This document shows, one piece after another, positions 1 to 11,962 of a DNA stretch of 64,000 bases. The stretch comes from Cerrena zonata. Taxonomy: Eukaryota > Basidiomycota > Agaricomycetes > Polyporales > Cerrenaceae. Under the pieces are notes generated by a model that was not told where the DNA came from, did not search any database, and saw nothing but the letters and a program-made list of their open reading frames with translations. Each line of letters opens with the position of its first letter. Within the stretch, counting starts at the first letter, position 1. Location: the NCBI GenBank assembly GCA_038087015.1, contig JASBNA010000103.1, positions 33,391 to 97,390 on the forward strand, given 5' to 3'. Made by a program: the position numbers and the translations under genes.

Positions 1-42
1 ATCTCGGAAGTCCTAGACAGAGTTCGCCCTTCACTTCCTAAG

Positions 43-616
43 ATGATATCAAGCTCCGAATCAAGTACCAGCACCGCTATTACATCCCCTCCGGAGATGT
101 TTGATATACACGAAATCCGTCGTCGACACCCAACGATTGTACCCCTTCTTTCTTGGATCCCGTCGCTTCTCCTCACAATCTACATCATTCAATGGATTAT
201 ACACTTCCCGCCCAAACACTCTAGCGATATCATCGCAGGTACCATTATATTCCTTCGTCCAGTTCAGATCTCCCTCATCGTGCAATTCTGCTTTGCCCGA
301 GCTTTCGTGAATTGTATTCGACAGTTCTCTGGATGGACCATCAAAAAAGAAGCCATACGTATACTTTGCGCTTCACTTCTTTTGTCCTTTGGAGGCGCGG
401 TGACTATGTTTGTTGCTGTGGCTCCACCAGATGTACATTTGCTTTGGGGAATGATACATGCTCTTTCCTTGGTGAGTCTTTACTTATACACGTGGATAAC
501 AACGTCGGGAGATGGCTTACTTGTCCCTGCAGTGCTCGTCAATCATTGTCGGGATGTTTGTTGGAGTTTTATTTTTCACTCCGAACCCGTCTCGGCGGGG
601 GGCTATTCACCTTTAG
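43..616 (+). CDS. Small multi-pass membrane protein, unknown function
   Basis: I do not recognise a named family. Two exons (43-471 and 512-616) rejoin in frame across a 40 bp GTGAGT..AG intron and give about 177 residues; without splicing the frame runs on to 735 but loses the last membrane helix. The protein has a Ser/Thr-rich start and about four or five hydrophobic helices, the last being SIIVGMFVGVLFF in exon 2, so it is probably an integral membrane protein. The frame is open from the ATG at 43 back to the window edge and a possible acceptor (CCTAAG) lies just before that ATG, so upstream exons may be missing. Two decayed copies of the same sequence lie at about 2255-2400 and 4750-4865, so this is a locally duplicated family of which this is the only copy that still reads through. 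Confidence 0.5.
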
Positions 617-1003
617 AGCTATCTGTGATCTTAATATTTATTTCACCTCACTCATGGCCTATGCCAATGATTTGGACATCAAACTTACGTCCCAGTATGC
701 ATGTAGCATGGACATTGTTTATATCCAGAACCTGAGTTCGCCATAAGATCTATAGCTAGAGACCAGCGAAGAGCGCGGGAATATTTATATTTCGGCGCCT
801 TGTCGTTAGTTGAACATCCGTTCGATATCTACTCTCAACGTTCTCAACTGGCAACCTCAGGCTACCGTCACAGCACTAAATGTGCAAATATTGGACGAGA
901 TCTGGGGAACTGAGATTTGCTAGCTTGTGTCATATACTACAACCTTTCTTCGACCAATATCTCTATTTCACGTCCATACAAAAACTCATAACCCATTGCC
1001 TGA
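617..1003. other. Intergenic stretch, no gene seen
   Basis: No convincing open frame or repeat. It holds the 3' flank of the membrane-protein gene and presumably the promoter of the kinase-like gene that starts at 1004. Confidence 0.5.
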
Positions 1004-2128
1004 ATGGCTGACGCCTCGAGGACTGACAATAAATCTGTTTGTGCTGCGCGTTATATTATATATCTACTAAACTGAACTATAATAACAGACGTTGGACCTT
1101 TTCTCAAGTGTCACCATACAGGGTCTTGTTGATAGTGAACCATTCGTTTTACAAAGGACCATTTCGTTCCCCTCCCGACTAGCCTCTTATTACAAAAAAT
1201 GGATACATCACTGCAGCATGCAGTGCCACCCTATACCAAAACATGGTCGTCACTTACACCTCCGACTCGGTGAACTCATCGGAATTGGACGCGACTCACA
1301 TGTCTACGGTGTGCATGTCCTAAACATCACCTCCAACTCGAGCATTGGTTCTGATTCACAGGACGCACAACCTCAACCCGATCTTAACCTTCCAGACTTA
1401 TGCATTAAACTGGTCGAGCCAGACAAACCACGGTCATTGGCTCGCGAGGCGTGGTTCTACGAACAATTGGATAAGATGGGTCTGCAGGGGGTAGCGGCTC
1501 CACGTAATTATGGACTCTTCACTGCCCATTGTCCCTTTTCCCAGGTCATACCATGGCGTACTGAGGACTGGTTTTTTCGTCAGGAAGGACGTGACGCGGC
1601 ATCATATGAAGGAATCCAATTCGATCGACAGTGCTATGAACCCGAGGACGATATACCATTATACGATGATGATCATGGTAGCAATGTTAATTCACATTGG
1701 AAGACCTTCCTACAAGATTCGGAGTCGCCCATTGTTTCCCTGATGTTACTTGAGAGATTAGGAGAAACCCTGCAACCCGAGTCAAGAAAGAGACCATTCT
1801 GTGGCGAGGCTATACGGTAAGTATTGGTTTAGCATTGGTTCGCATACCTGTTGTGTGCTCATTGTTTATTGTCAGGCAAGATATTAAAGATATCTTAGAG
1901 GATATCTCATGGAGTGGATTTGAGCATCAGGACCTACGATGCAATCAGTTTGCTCGTTCAATACACCCCACCCCTTGTCCTCGACATGGTCGTGCCCATG
2001 AATGGCATATATTAGATTTCCAGTGTATTGTTAGAGTATCTGCTACGGATGACGATCGGAAAGAGCTCAAACGGATCTCGCAGCGCGTAGTTGATCTTAA
2101 GTACTTCTGGTGTCTATCATTGTGCTGA
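1004..2128 (+). CDS. Protein kinase-like domain protein (fungal type)
   Basis: Three exons (1004-1036, 1089-1816, 1876-2128) join in frame across introns of 52 and 59 bp and give about 337 residues. The start is the ATG at 1004, which gives MADASRTDNKS before exon 2; the long exon itself has no ATG before about residue 50. Kinase-like features in order: a glycine-rich loop (GIGRDSHVYG), a candidate ATP-binding lysine (LCIKL), a hinge-like MLLERLG, then HQDLRCNQ in the place of HRDLKxxN and DFQ in the place of DFG. This arrangement is seen in basidiomycete-specific kinase-like proteins, which are often expanded in number. The DFG glycine is replaced, so activity is uncertain; it may be a pseudokinase or a small-molecule kinase. 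The last ten residues may belong to an unrecognised intron. No operon-like context; the next gene is on the other strand. Confidence 0.7.
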
Positions 2129-2254
2129 TTCTGTCTCCGTTGATGGCCTATCAACGGCATGTTTGTGGGCTGTGTGTCTTAGAGAAGTTATTTTATGTGT
2201 TGCCATGGGGGGAAATTGAACTCTGCTGGGCACCTGAACGCTCAGACCGTTCTG

Positions 2255-2400
2255 CTCAAGGCTCCGAAGCAAGTACCAGCAATACTCTCACATCACCTCT
2301 AGAGATGTTTGACAGACGATCTCCGTCATCGAAGCTTTCGTGAACTGTGCTCAAAAATTCTCAGGATGGACCGTCAAGAAATATAATTACTTCATTCTTC
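2255..2400 (+). pseudogene. Decayed copy 2 of the membrane-protein gene at 43-616
   Basis: About 2257-2310 matches the start of the first gene (the stretch coding SESSTSTAITSPPEMFD) without an ATG. At about 2335 it jumps directly to the stretch coding AFVNCIRQFSGWTIKK, so about 180 bp of the gene are deleted, and the match ends near 2395. No open frame survives. The rest of 2129-2619 holds no gene that I can support. Confidence 0.7.
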
Positions 2401-2619
2401 TGAAGCACATCGGAAGTGATAATATCTGCTAGTGTGTGTTACATTTATTTCTTTTGGCAAGCATTTCCTTGTGGATACCACGAGTCCTTTCTCTTCAAGC
2501 ATACCTTTTTCCTATCCTGTTCCTGCTTTTTTACTTGGGAGTGTTCGTTTTTAATCCCGCAGAGAGAAAAGACGTAGGTACAATGATCAGTCTCTCTTCT
2601 GTGCCTTCGTCCTCAAGGG

Positions 2620-4468
2620 CTATAAATATAGCATGCGTGCATCAGGGATTGTAACTACGAAAGATAAAACAACAAATTCACACACATTGAACGTCGAGTC
2701 AACTATTTGGAGGTCTATCCCCTGAATAGTCTTGAGAATACTCATCGCATGCCTCTTCTGCTTCCCAAACGAACATTTCAAGACTGAAACGCTCTGAATA
2801 TGCGGAGCTAAACTCGTGCACATCAACACTACGTCCTTTTCTTTAAGTACCATGCTCTCGAGATACAGTGCCTCGAGAACATGACACAGTCGCGGTCTCC
2901 CATGCTGAGCGTGTGCTGCGATAAGCTGACATACGTCGGGGCCACATGAGTGAAGTCGTACGCAGCGGATATCTGGAAGGAGACTGAGTAAAATGATTAA
3001 ATCGCCCGCGGACAATTTCGTAGATAGAGTTGTGATGTCGATGAATGTTAACTCTTTTATGTTCCGTAGATTTAGCACAAGGTGCACGAGGGATGCCACT
3101 GTGAGCCTAATAGATGGCCCTAATGAGTATGACAACAAAGGTTCCCCCGCAAGTTCTGAGGTCGTGCATACTCCAGTAGGAATCCGTGATTGATATATTT
3201 CAATCTTTTGACTTTGTCTGTCTATCGCAACTTTCTCCGCACCGGATAGACAGGGGAGACACCGTGGATCCAACGGTAAGATGTCCGTAAAGGACCTAGT
3301 ACTTGTGTTTTTGAGGGAGATATGTGTTGATGACCCCACTGTAAGACTGGATAGAATATATAGGATATCGGCTGAAGGCAATTCTAGCGTGAGGTATTTG
3401 AGATTAACAACTGGGATGGGTTCCTCGAGTTTCACTGTTTCTTCGATTTCGAAGAGGCTCGTTCCATCCGAGATGGATAGAAACAGAGTCTCCAGCAAGG
3501 GTGCCCGTCGTATGATAGAAATAATGTCGAAGGTGCCTGGGAGAATTGTGGGGGATGTTATTTTGAGCGTCTTGAGGTCATTATAAATGGTAGATGACGA
3601 AGGTAGGAGGATTCCATCGAGAGAAAGATACCGGAGATTAGGGCATTGATCGAAAAAATTATTTATGCGACGATCTTCTGGGTACTCAGATTCCTGGGTC
3701 GGTGTGCAATGGACACAACGGATCGAGAGCATTTCCAATAATTTAGGTTCGAGCTTGACGGTGGTCGTAACGAACCACTTGTTGGGGATTGCCCATCCCA
3801 GCGCGAGGTCTCGAATAGAATTAATCTCTCGAACTATGAATGCTTCATAGTTCTTCCTTCTCGACTCATCCCTTGATGAGGAAGGGAATGCGAGAGAGTC
3901 GGGGTCAGCAATCTTCACACTTCGAGGAATCGTCCTGTTGCGCTCCACAAACAGGTCTAAGATACGAGGGGATATTGCATTAAGGCTCAAGTCAATGCAA
4001 CGCCACAATGACGGATTTCTTAGGCAGATATCTCTCCACATCGCACAGGTCCATGAGAGCCTGGTGATACCTCGATAGTTGTAGCCACCGTTCCCGACGA
4101 TATCGAAGATGCATACAAGCACCTTCTCAGGAAGGTTGTTGATTGTAGCTTCGGTATTGCGCCGGGATTTCAGATTTGCTACCGCATACTTGAATGAGTT
4201 GATCATGTCGCTCATGGTCCTTGTAGCATTAGAGAGATCGACATCAATGGCTGTGCGTGCATTCTCGTTCGAGGCCTCGGGAAACAATCGTTCAAATCTG
4301 ACCGAAGCAATCAGCGTGGACTATGATACAGTAGTTGTAACTGTAAGAAATCCGCTACCTTTTTTCTGGGGGCCACTCGCTCTGAAGCGATGCCAGAAAC
4401 GTTTCTAGACTTTGCGTCAACAAACCACATCCTTTTGGCGGTATGTTCGTATCGCACGTAGCATCCAT
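2620..4468 (-). CDS. F-box protein, paralogue 1
   Basis: F-box proteins recruit substrates to SCF ubiquitin ligases. Exon 1 is 4468-4359 and exon 2 runs from 4297 to about 2620; the 61 bp intron joins ..PPEK to RFERLFPEAS. The start (MDATCDT) was chosen because the same N-terminal exon, with xFLxSLQ and a WPxEKRFERLFPE junction, exists in the second copy at 34268-36212. The F-box lies at about residues 90-145: NNLPEKVLVCIFD followed by WRDICLRNPSLWRCIDL. The remainder, about 440 residues, has the leucine-spaced strands of a degenerate leucine-rich-repeat substrate arm. Total about 595 residues. The 3' end is uncertain: the paralogue has a small last exon, and here a GTGTGT donor near 2690 could remove the final 20 residues. 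The target is unknown. Confidence 0.8.
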
Positions 4469-4749
4469 ATGTAGCTCGAGTGCTGATTGTTCGATTGGGC
4501 TACAGTGAGCGTCGCTGTGTTAGATAATTAATGGCTCGGAGGTATCGATACAGAACCGTGTGATGAGATCCCACACATGGTTGCGTCGAGCCTCGGGGGC
4601 ACTACGTAAGCTTACAATGATGCCCACACTCGGAAATCGAAGTCTAAATAAAACAGTTATGGAAATCGTCATGATACCAGCCGTGAGCCAAGCCTACGAG
4701 GCTACGCCACTTCGAAATATAATTGAAAATTTACTGCGCGTCCCCAGTG

Positions 4750-4865
4750 TTCATGCATCATGAATCGCATTCGACAATTCTCAGGAGAGGTCTCCAAGAA
4801 AGAAGAAATACGTATGCTTCGCACTTTGCTTCTTTTAAGCTTTGAATGTTTACCGGGACGTAAGC
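4750..4865 (+). pseudogene. Decayed copy 3 of the membrane-protein gene at 43-616
   Basis: The short frame that begins MNRIRQFSGEVSKKEE matches FVNCIRQFSGWTIKKEA of the first gene, and the nucleotide match continues to about 4862 (TTTGCTTCTTTTAAGCTTTG against its counterpart). It then runs into unrelated A-rich sequence. Only the central part of the gene is left. The rest of 4469-5037 shows no gene; it is the upstream region of the F-box gene plus this remnant. Confidence 0.7.
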
Positions 4866-5037
4866 GTATGTTTCAAACGTCACAATATCTCTCCAAAAAG
4901 TCAGAAACAGAAGATGTCAGAGAAAGACGAAAAGAGACACATATTACACACAAATCTGAAACCGAAAGCAAAAGATATAAGTACAAAACAAAGGAAAAGA
5001 AAGCAGAGGGAAAAGCAGAATCATAACACATCGTCAT

Positions 5038-6454
5038 TCATGAACCTTTCATAACACCCTCGCCCGTCTTTGAGTCCGAATCATCAGGAGCGAGGTCTTT
5101 CCAAGGCACGTTCCATGGCATCTCCACGATCCCAATCACATAATCCCCCATCCCTTCTTCCGACCCGAGAGGCTCCTTAACGATAGAAAGCCGTTGTTTC
5201 CCCTTACCTTCTTTGCTCTCCCCACTCGACATGGAAATTCCGCTTATCCTCTTGCCTCCGATACCACATGTACCCAAGTGGTTGGGATCAGGCATCTTGA
5301 TCACCACGCTCACTTGCATACCTTCTACTTCGCCACTCTCCTCCTCTTCCTCATCTGCAGGAGGAATAAGACCGAGATGACGAGGATGGACGCCCATCTC
5401 TATCAGGAGAGCGAGGACGTAGGGGCTCGAAAGGAGGTAAGCGCGAATACGGATAAGCAAGGGTTCTCGAGGTGAGGGCTGTTGTGTCGGAGTAGGTAGC
5501 TGATGGGGAGTATTTGCATTCGCAGTTGTCGGAGCAGCAGTCTGAGTCTGTCTCGTCCAGTTAGCATGCGAAGGTGTCCTTCCAGACGGCCTCGCTCTTT
5601 CTACACGTTCTCGGATTTCTCGGATGGTGGGAAGAGCGTTGTGAGGTGGAGGTGGAACGGGGGCCGATATGCGACCGATACGGCCTGGGAAGTAACCTAG
5701 AGAGGGTTCGGGAGATATGAGGGTGGGTGATATCGTTGGAGAAGTAGGCTGTGGTATTGGGTTTGAGGGAGAAGTGGATGTGTCAACTTTGGAAGAGACG
5801 AACAGGAGCTTCGCGGAGAGAGGCTAGAGAGGAGTTTGGTTAGTATTCGGTAGCTTAGGGTTTCATTCAAAGTATCGAGTGTCCAAAGCACGAGGCTGTA
5901 AAACTTGGCGAGTTGGAACTTCATAGAATGGAGACATACTCCCCATTTAGGACACGGTAAAATTAATCTACTTGAGATTCATAACCTAGGGCAAGCGAAA
6001 GCATCCTTGTCGTGATTTCGAAGTGAGGCATATTTAAGGTTTCACAATGCTGTTCAACCTCACACGAGTAGATCATCGAACGATCCTCGATCACATTTGA
6101 CTGTAAATGAAAATCACTCACTCTTACACAATCCCACTTCCCTTCAGCCTTCAATTCCTCCGGCCAAACGTCCCATATCTCGGGTTTCCTGAGTTCTCTT
6201 CTCTTCTTCCGGTGACCACCGTCATTATCCAAATCGTCCAAACCGAACCCACGTCGGAGGGCCCACGCAACTCTCCTTGTCCCGAGTCCGCATCCCAGAA
6301 AGAAGAGAAACAAAGCAATAAAAGCGATCAAAAAGCTGAACGGAATCGACGATGATGGGTTGAGTGGTTTCGGACCATTATCGGTATTAGTACCCGTCGA
6401 TGTCGACGTCGGACTGACGCTCCCTGTGGATGATTGGATGGCCATGGCGTCCAA
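5038..6454 (-). CDS. Single-pass membrane protein, basidiomycete hypothetical
   Basis: Exon 1 (6454-6122) codes for a Ser/Thr-rich N-terminus, one strong transmembrane helix (about residues 38-58, FSFLIAFIALFLFFLGC), a basic stretch after it and a PEIWDVW motif. A GTGAGT donor at 6121 joins in frame to a CTCTAG acceptor at 5824, giving a long exon 2 (5823-5038). Exon 2 codes for a Ser/Pro-rich linker, an IREIRERVERAR helix, an acidic stretch and a conserved-looking C-terminal strand region with DYVIGIVEMPW. Total about 372 residues. The basic run following the helix suggests that the tail faces the cytosol. The 298 bp intron is long for this window, so a small exon could be missing. I know proteins of this layout only as hypothetical proteins and assign no function. 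Confidence 0.6.
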
Positions 6455-8069
6455 GCACGATCTGGACGGGTCACCTCATGGAGGTTGGGACGAGAGGAGA
6501 AGAGTGTCTGCCTGAGAGAAATTGATGTCTGTGTGCAAAGAGTAAGCAACGCATGAGAAAGTTAGCTGATAATAACCCGTCTTAGCCAATGGAAGCTACC
6601 AGTTGCAATCCAAGTACGGAAAACTCCCGTCAATCACCTTTCAGAATGTCGTCGCGGAGCAAAAGCAAGATCCCATCATCTCTCCGCAGCACAGTCGCTT
6701 CCTCGACAATTCCTAAAACAGTAATTCAGTTGGACGTGTGAAAGGGTGTTGCAACGTTAGACATTAATGACAGTCTTATAGCTGTTACTTTTCTCGAGTT
6801 CTTAGTCTTCAATATGTGAATATGTCACATTATTTTCAATGCAAAAAGTTACTAGGCTTCAAGATGATAGGCTGTGGGCGAGTAACTACCGCCCATGGGG
6901 TTCCGAGTCAAGTCTCCAGGACATCTTGAATACGAATCTGATTCAGGAAGACCCCTCAACCTGTAGGCACGAAGTCGTTCTGTTCTATGGTACTCTATGA
7001 CAACGCTTCAAAGGCTCTTTAGCTAGAAAATTGGTGAGGCCGGCTCATGCTCCTTCCTGGTGAACGTAGGTTTACAGCTAATGCTCAGGCTTCAAGCTCA
7101 AGGTTCAAACGTTCAAACATCACAACGCACAAATGGTTCAGAGAAGTCGAAGGAAGCATGAAAGTCTGGTGAGTGGTCCGCATACTATTCCAATGACATA
7201 CGCTCACTCAACTTGGTGTGCCAACGGTGAGGTAATTATATGATTGTGAAACGTGACATATTCAGGTTCAATATGTTGCCGATACAGGTTTCCAACGGTC
7301 ACAGAGTGTCTTCGAGCTATCGATTTTGGCACAACAGTTTCCTTTGTCTCAATGCCTTCCATTCTACACGACGACATGCCTGAATGGTATGGCCGCGGCC
7401 AGGCTTTTCGAAGATGTTTTCTAACTTTCTGGGTGTTTCCCTGCCCTTCCCTTTATTAGGTTCAATTTCAATTCCAACGGAAGAATCAACGGATTCACAA
7501 CGTTATTGAGGGGTGCTGACTGAGACGTGAAAGTTGTACCATTCTTCTATTCTTCCCTGTCAGAAGATTGTACAGGGTCAAGCGCCATCAGCATGTAACT
7601 GAAATTTATTACCTGCCGGGCTCTCGCTAACGTATGTTACAGATTACAGGTGAACATAAATATTTGCGATACCCTGAGCTTTCTGCTGAAGAACAATCAA
7701 CCAAACGGTAATTTTAGGTAGAGGATATCGATATCGTTCTACAATGTATACCGGATTCATCAACCTTTCAGCCTTCGTCTCGAACCGTATCCCATAACCC
7801 TGTTGCAGCACATGAGGCAAACGGCAATTAAGCACGCATACAGGACTGCATGCGATACATACGTTCAATAATGAAGCGAACAATAGAAGCCTCTCCGAGA
7901 CAGCGAAGACAGGCGTACCGTGCCCTCAATCATTGAATGTAAACGTAACCAGTGAACGTAGTCGAATCAGTATAAAGAGGCAATACAGTAGTATGTCTCT
8001 CCATATACTCCATATATCTGTATTCTCTGACTATTCTACACAGTTCTACACTATTGTCTCTCAATCAAT
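6455..8069. other. Intergenic stretch, no gene supported
   Basis: About 1.6 kb with only short frames on both strands, none with recognisable domains or consistent splice signals. The last part (about 7950-8069) is AT-rich with pyrimidine runs and is probably the promoter of the WD40 gene. Confidence 0.5.
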
Positions 8070-11000
8070 ATGTCTCAACGTGAGTATCACCGTGTTCTCT
8101 CTTGCCTGTTTCTGATGCTATAAATATAACCCTAGAGCATGACAGGGTCTTGAATCATGTACCTTCCAATTCCGCTTCTCATGTTGCTACAATGCCCTCC
8201 CAAACGCCGTTCGAAAACGCCTCGAAAACGATCACAAATTCCGATCCATCCAAATCCCCTTGGGGTATTTTCCTCGATAAATTGCAACAGTTTGGACGCA
8301 AGGGTGAGTAATAGTTGTTTTGATTGACTTCTATTACTTACTATCAAGCCCTAGACGTGATAGAATCCATAGACGAGTGTTTCTACCACACGGGAGGACT
8401 CGATTTCGAACACTTTCGAACGTTAGTTCCTTAGATCGGACTATTACTGTTAATGAAATACTTACCCTCTTTGTCTCTATAGAAGCATCAAAGATACTAA
8501 CTGGAAAGTACGTAACTCGTTTTTTAAATACGCTGTATCCACTCACTAGGATGGCCAACTTATTAGCTCCACCATGTCACTGTCAAGGCTCGCCAGTTGC
8601 GAGGGACTTTAGCAGTTGGAATGCTCACGTCAGTGTGCGACATACGAAATAATCTAGCTGAGTTGCTATTTCTTTGCGAACAGAACGCAGCAGTACTATT
8701 CCCCCAAAGAATCTTCCCGCCTGAGACGTTCCGGGACCAATATTGTCAAGATAGGTCCCTTCAGAGGACTGGAATGAAACGTGTCTTACACGGTCTGAGT
8801 TCCTTTGGGAAGGACAAACCGACATTTGGACAGCTTCCAGTATCCATGGAGGAACTAGCTCAGTGCTTCACAACCTTTCTGGATTGTCTCAATGAGTACC
8901 CGGATCCAGAGACGGAGGAACTCGGTTATGCAGTCTTCACTCTGGCGAGCGACTTGGAGGCGAGTACGGCAGCTTTGTTGAATATCTCTCGTACTGAATG
9001 ATCAATAGTATTGGTCTTCATGTTTGAAAGAATACCAGGGTAGGAAAATTATTAAACGTTCTATACAGCTACTCAAACATTGGTATCTTTATCCCTAGGA
9101 CAATTGACGGAGCTGGCTGTGAGACAATATATACACGACATTACACTTGAAATAGATGTGCAACTGCGCATCGTTGCAGACCAACTACCTAAATTTATCA
9201 CATCTGGTTCGTCCCTCTTACACCATTTCCATTCTCGAACCTAAAAATGTGGTTCCACAATGTCTCGCTATAAAGGCTTCAAAACCATTATTTCCCATCA
9301 AAAGGATGTCGCCGATAATCTAGTGATTCTAGCGACATTTTTTACTTCAACGGCAGCTACGACACTACAATTCTCATACGCGCAATCCGAATCTCCTTTA
9401 TTCACTAGTGTGAATGCGTTTTGGTTCCTGGCCCTGGTCTTCAGTCTTGGAGCAGCCGGGAATGGCCTCATGTCTCTAAGTTGGAAGCGGCCGATGAAGT
9501 ATGTAACTAACCAGCTGTGCCTAAAACTTTACTGAACCAGAAGTTTTGCTATAAGCAACCACCCGGTTGCGTCTTGGATCCTTATATGGGTAACACGATC
9601 GCCTCTCCTCCTCGTAATTTTGGCTTTCGGGTGCTTTAGCGTGGGCATTGTATTGCTCGCTTACTCTTCGGGCCAGGTGCGTAGTTAGTTCATCAACTAT
9701 GGTCACCACTGAGCGTTTTTTTTGTGCACATCTAGAACAAAATTGTCTCCACACTTGTCGCAGTCCTATCCGGCATTAGTTGTTTCTTCTTGTTCGTCCT
9801 TTATATCTCGATCATTGGGGACAAACACACTACACAATGGTTGCGAAGAATCATCCCCGACATTATGAACTCAATAGGGAACAGATGTCACCTATATACC
9901 GACAGAATCAAATCTTTCTGTCTAAGGGATAAAATAATTCTGCCTTACCATAATGATAGACATGACCAGTCGGCTAGCTCATTGACATCGCGAGGTGCAA
10001 CCAGCACTCCGCCAGCACCTACTACTCAAAATAGTCTCAAACCAGGGTCAAAGGGACGGACTTTGAAATATGCAATCAGGTACATCATGCACAGATCGCC
10101 TTTTGTAAACAAGTTAACAGCGATGAAACGTCACGAAGAAGAAATCCGGATATCTGCTGCTGCAGTTTCCTCCATGCAATTTTCGCAACATGGAAACCTG
10201 TTGGCGATATCAAGGTCTGCATCTTATGATACATGCTTGATATCTTCTCACTCCTTCTGGCTTAGCATGGGTGGAGAATTAGTAGTCAAGGATGTCGGAG
10301 TATGTCTCTATTTTTACCTTCTGTCTTGTTTGGACCTATCTGATGCGGTAGCATTATAGAATAATAATTTGAAGTCTGGGCTGAAACGGTGCTATCTCGA
10401 TGGTCTTGTTAGTCAGGTTCTTTGGTATGTACCGGTACTGGCTAGCTCATGTATACTCATGCATACTCATCGTATTGTGACTAGGTCTCCAGATGGCAAA
10501 TATCTTCTCACCAAGTCAAAACATAGGATTGCGTTACATACCAAAGTTAGGAATATCCTCAAACATTATCTCATACATGAGAGCTAATTTGGTTTATTTT
10601 GATAGGAGAATGTCGAAGTGTGGACTCTGGAATGTAAAGAGCCCATAGCATCTATAGCATGGCTGCCATCAGGTACAGGTACGTGTGGAGTGAATCTTTA
10701 CGGGATGACAATGAACCCCCTTTCGAAGGATTTTTGTGTGCAAAAGCTAGGGTCATCGAGAAATATCCCTTCAAAGACCCCATCTCTACCGTGCCGGAAT
10801 GCGAGTACCGATACAATATCCATAAAATCGACTTGCTCGACATCGCAGTTGTAAATCCCTACCGCTTGGGTGACACAATTGAACGTGTAGTATGTATAGG
10901 TACACTCGCTGCCTCTGATGGTGGTTTAAATCCTAGTAGCAAGGCTCGTACTGAGAAACGAGTATTGGGTATGTTCATTGTCTGGTTATTCTGTACTGAT

Positions 11001-11727
11001 GTGACTGACGATCACGATTTACTATTTAGTCTACAACTTGGATAAAGAGCAAACGGAGAGGTGCATCCCTCCATACTCTCGTTACCGAGCAAAACTAACA
11101 TTCAATCTAGCTTTATGCCCATCTTGCACGATGTCAACACTATCGTTATTTCGAAGACTTCTGAAATTCAGTCTGACATCAGCATTTTGATCAGCTATAA
11201 CAAGGTTCGTTCTTTCGTATCATAGATTCAGCATGTTCTATTCCTTAATTACCCGTAGGCACCTCCCCAACGTTGGCGAATCAAACCTGAGTCGACACGC
11301 ATCGACCTACGCCATACATATATGTCTAATACTAAAGTAAATTTCGCAGGACCTGCGATATTTGGTGGAAGTCAGGATCAATTCGTTCTTTGCGGCACCG
11401 ATAGTAGGTCGTTCACTCAGCACTTGTTGAAGAACTTTTTGACTAAGTACTTACCGGCTAGCTGGCGATATCTACATTTGGCACCGCATTTCTGGTGTCA
11501 TTTTACGTCACATAAAGCCAAATCCACAAGATTCTGTTGGTCCTGCTCGAACAAACGATGAATCCTCCACCGAGTGTAAGGATCATCCAACATATATTGC
11601 CTGGAACAAAGGCTCGAATGCCTTCATGTTTGCGACTGCAAAACATGACACCCGTGGACAGGTAGAACTGTGGTCTGAAACCGAAACCGAAACCGAAACC
11701 GTGGGAGTGACAGCTACATCAGGATAA
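8070..11727 (+). CDS. Membrane-anchored WD40-repeat protein (19 exons)
   Basis: Hand splicing gives 19 exons and about 869 residues. Every junction keeps the frame: 8070-8079, 8136-8303, 8349-8421, 8483-8507, 8550-8595, 8658-8990, 9099-9206, 9276-9498, 9541-9676, 9736-10214, 10266-10299, 10360-10424, 10485-10545, 10606-10678, 10729-10968, 11030-11060, 11111-11204, 11259-11403, 11462-11727. The N-terminal third is helical. About four transmembrane segments follow (for example WILIWVTRSPLLLVILAF and LVAVLSGISCFFLFVLYIS). The C-terminal half is a WD40 propeller, with VSSMQFSQHGNLLAIS, QVLWSPDGKYLLTK, VEVWTLE, IAWLPSGTG, GDIYIWHR and VELWSE strands. This domain order is known from Agaricomycete proteins annotated only as WD40-like. 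A scaffold role at a membrane is inference. Four GAACC-type hexamers code for the Glu-Thr tail (11676-11700). Confidence 0.8.
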
Positions 11728-11962
11728 AAACCAAATACTTGTAGTTTGTGATATTTAACATTGCGAGGTATGTATCCTAGGCAAGCAGATATTTGTAGTG
11801 TCATTTTGTGTTGGGTAGCTTTGGGACGGGTGGTGCATTGCGAGACATATGTAGTATTTCATAGGTACTCTGTATCAGGTCGCCGGAGAAGCGTATTACT
11901 ATAATAACAATAGGCACGAGCGTAAATTTTGCCAGATATTTCTGCGAAAATAACGTGCGGGC

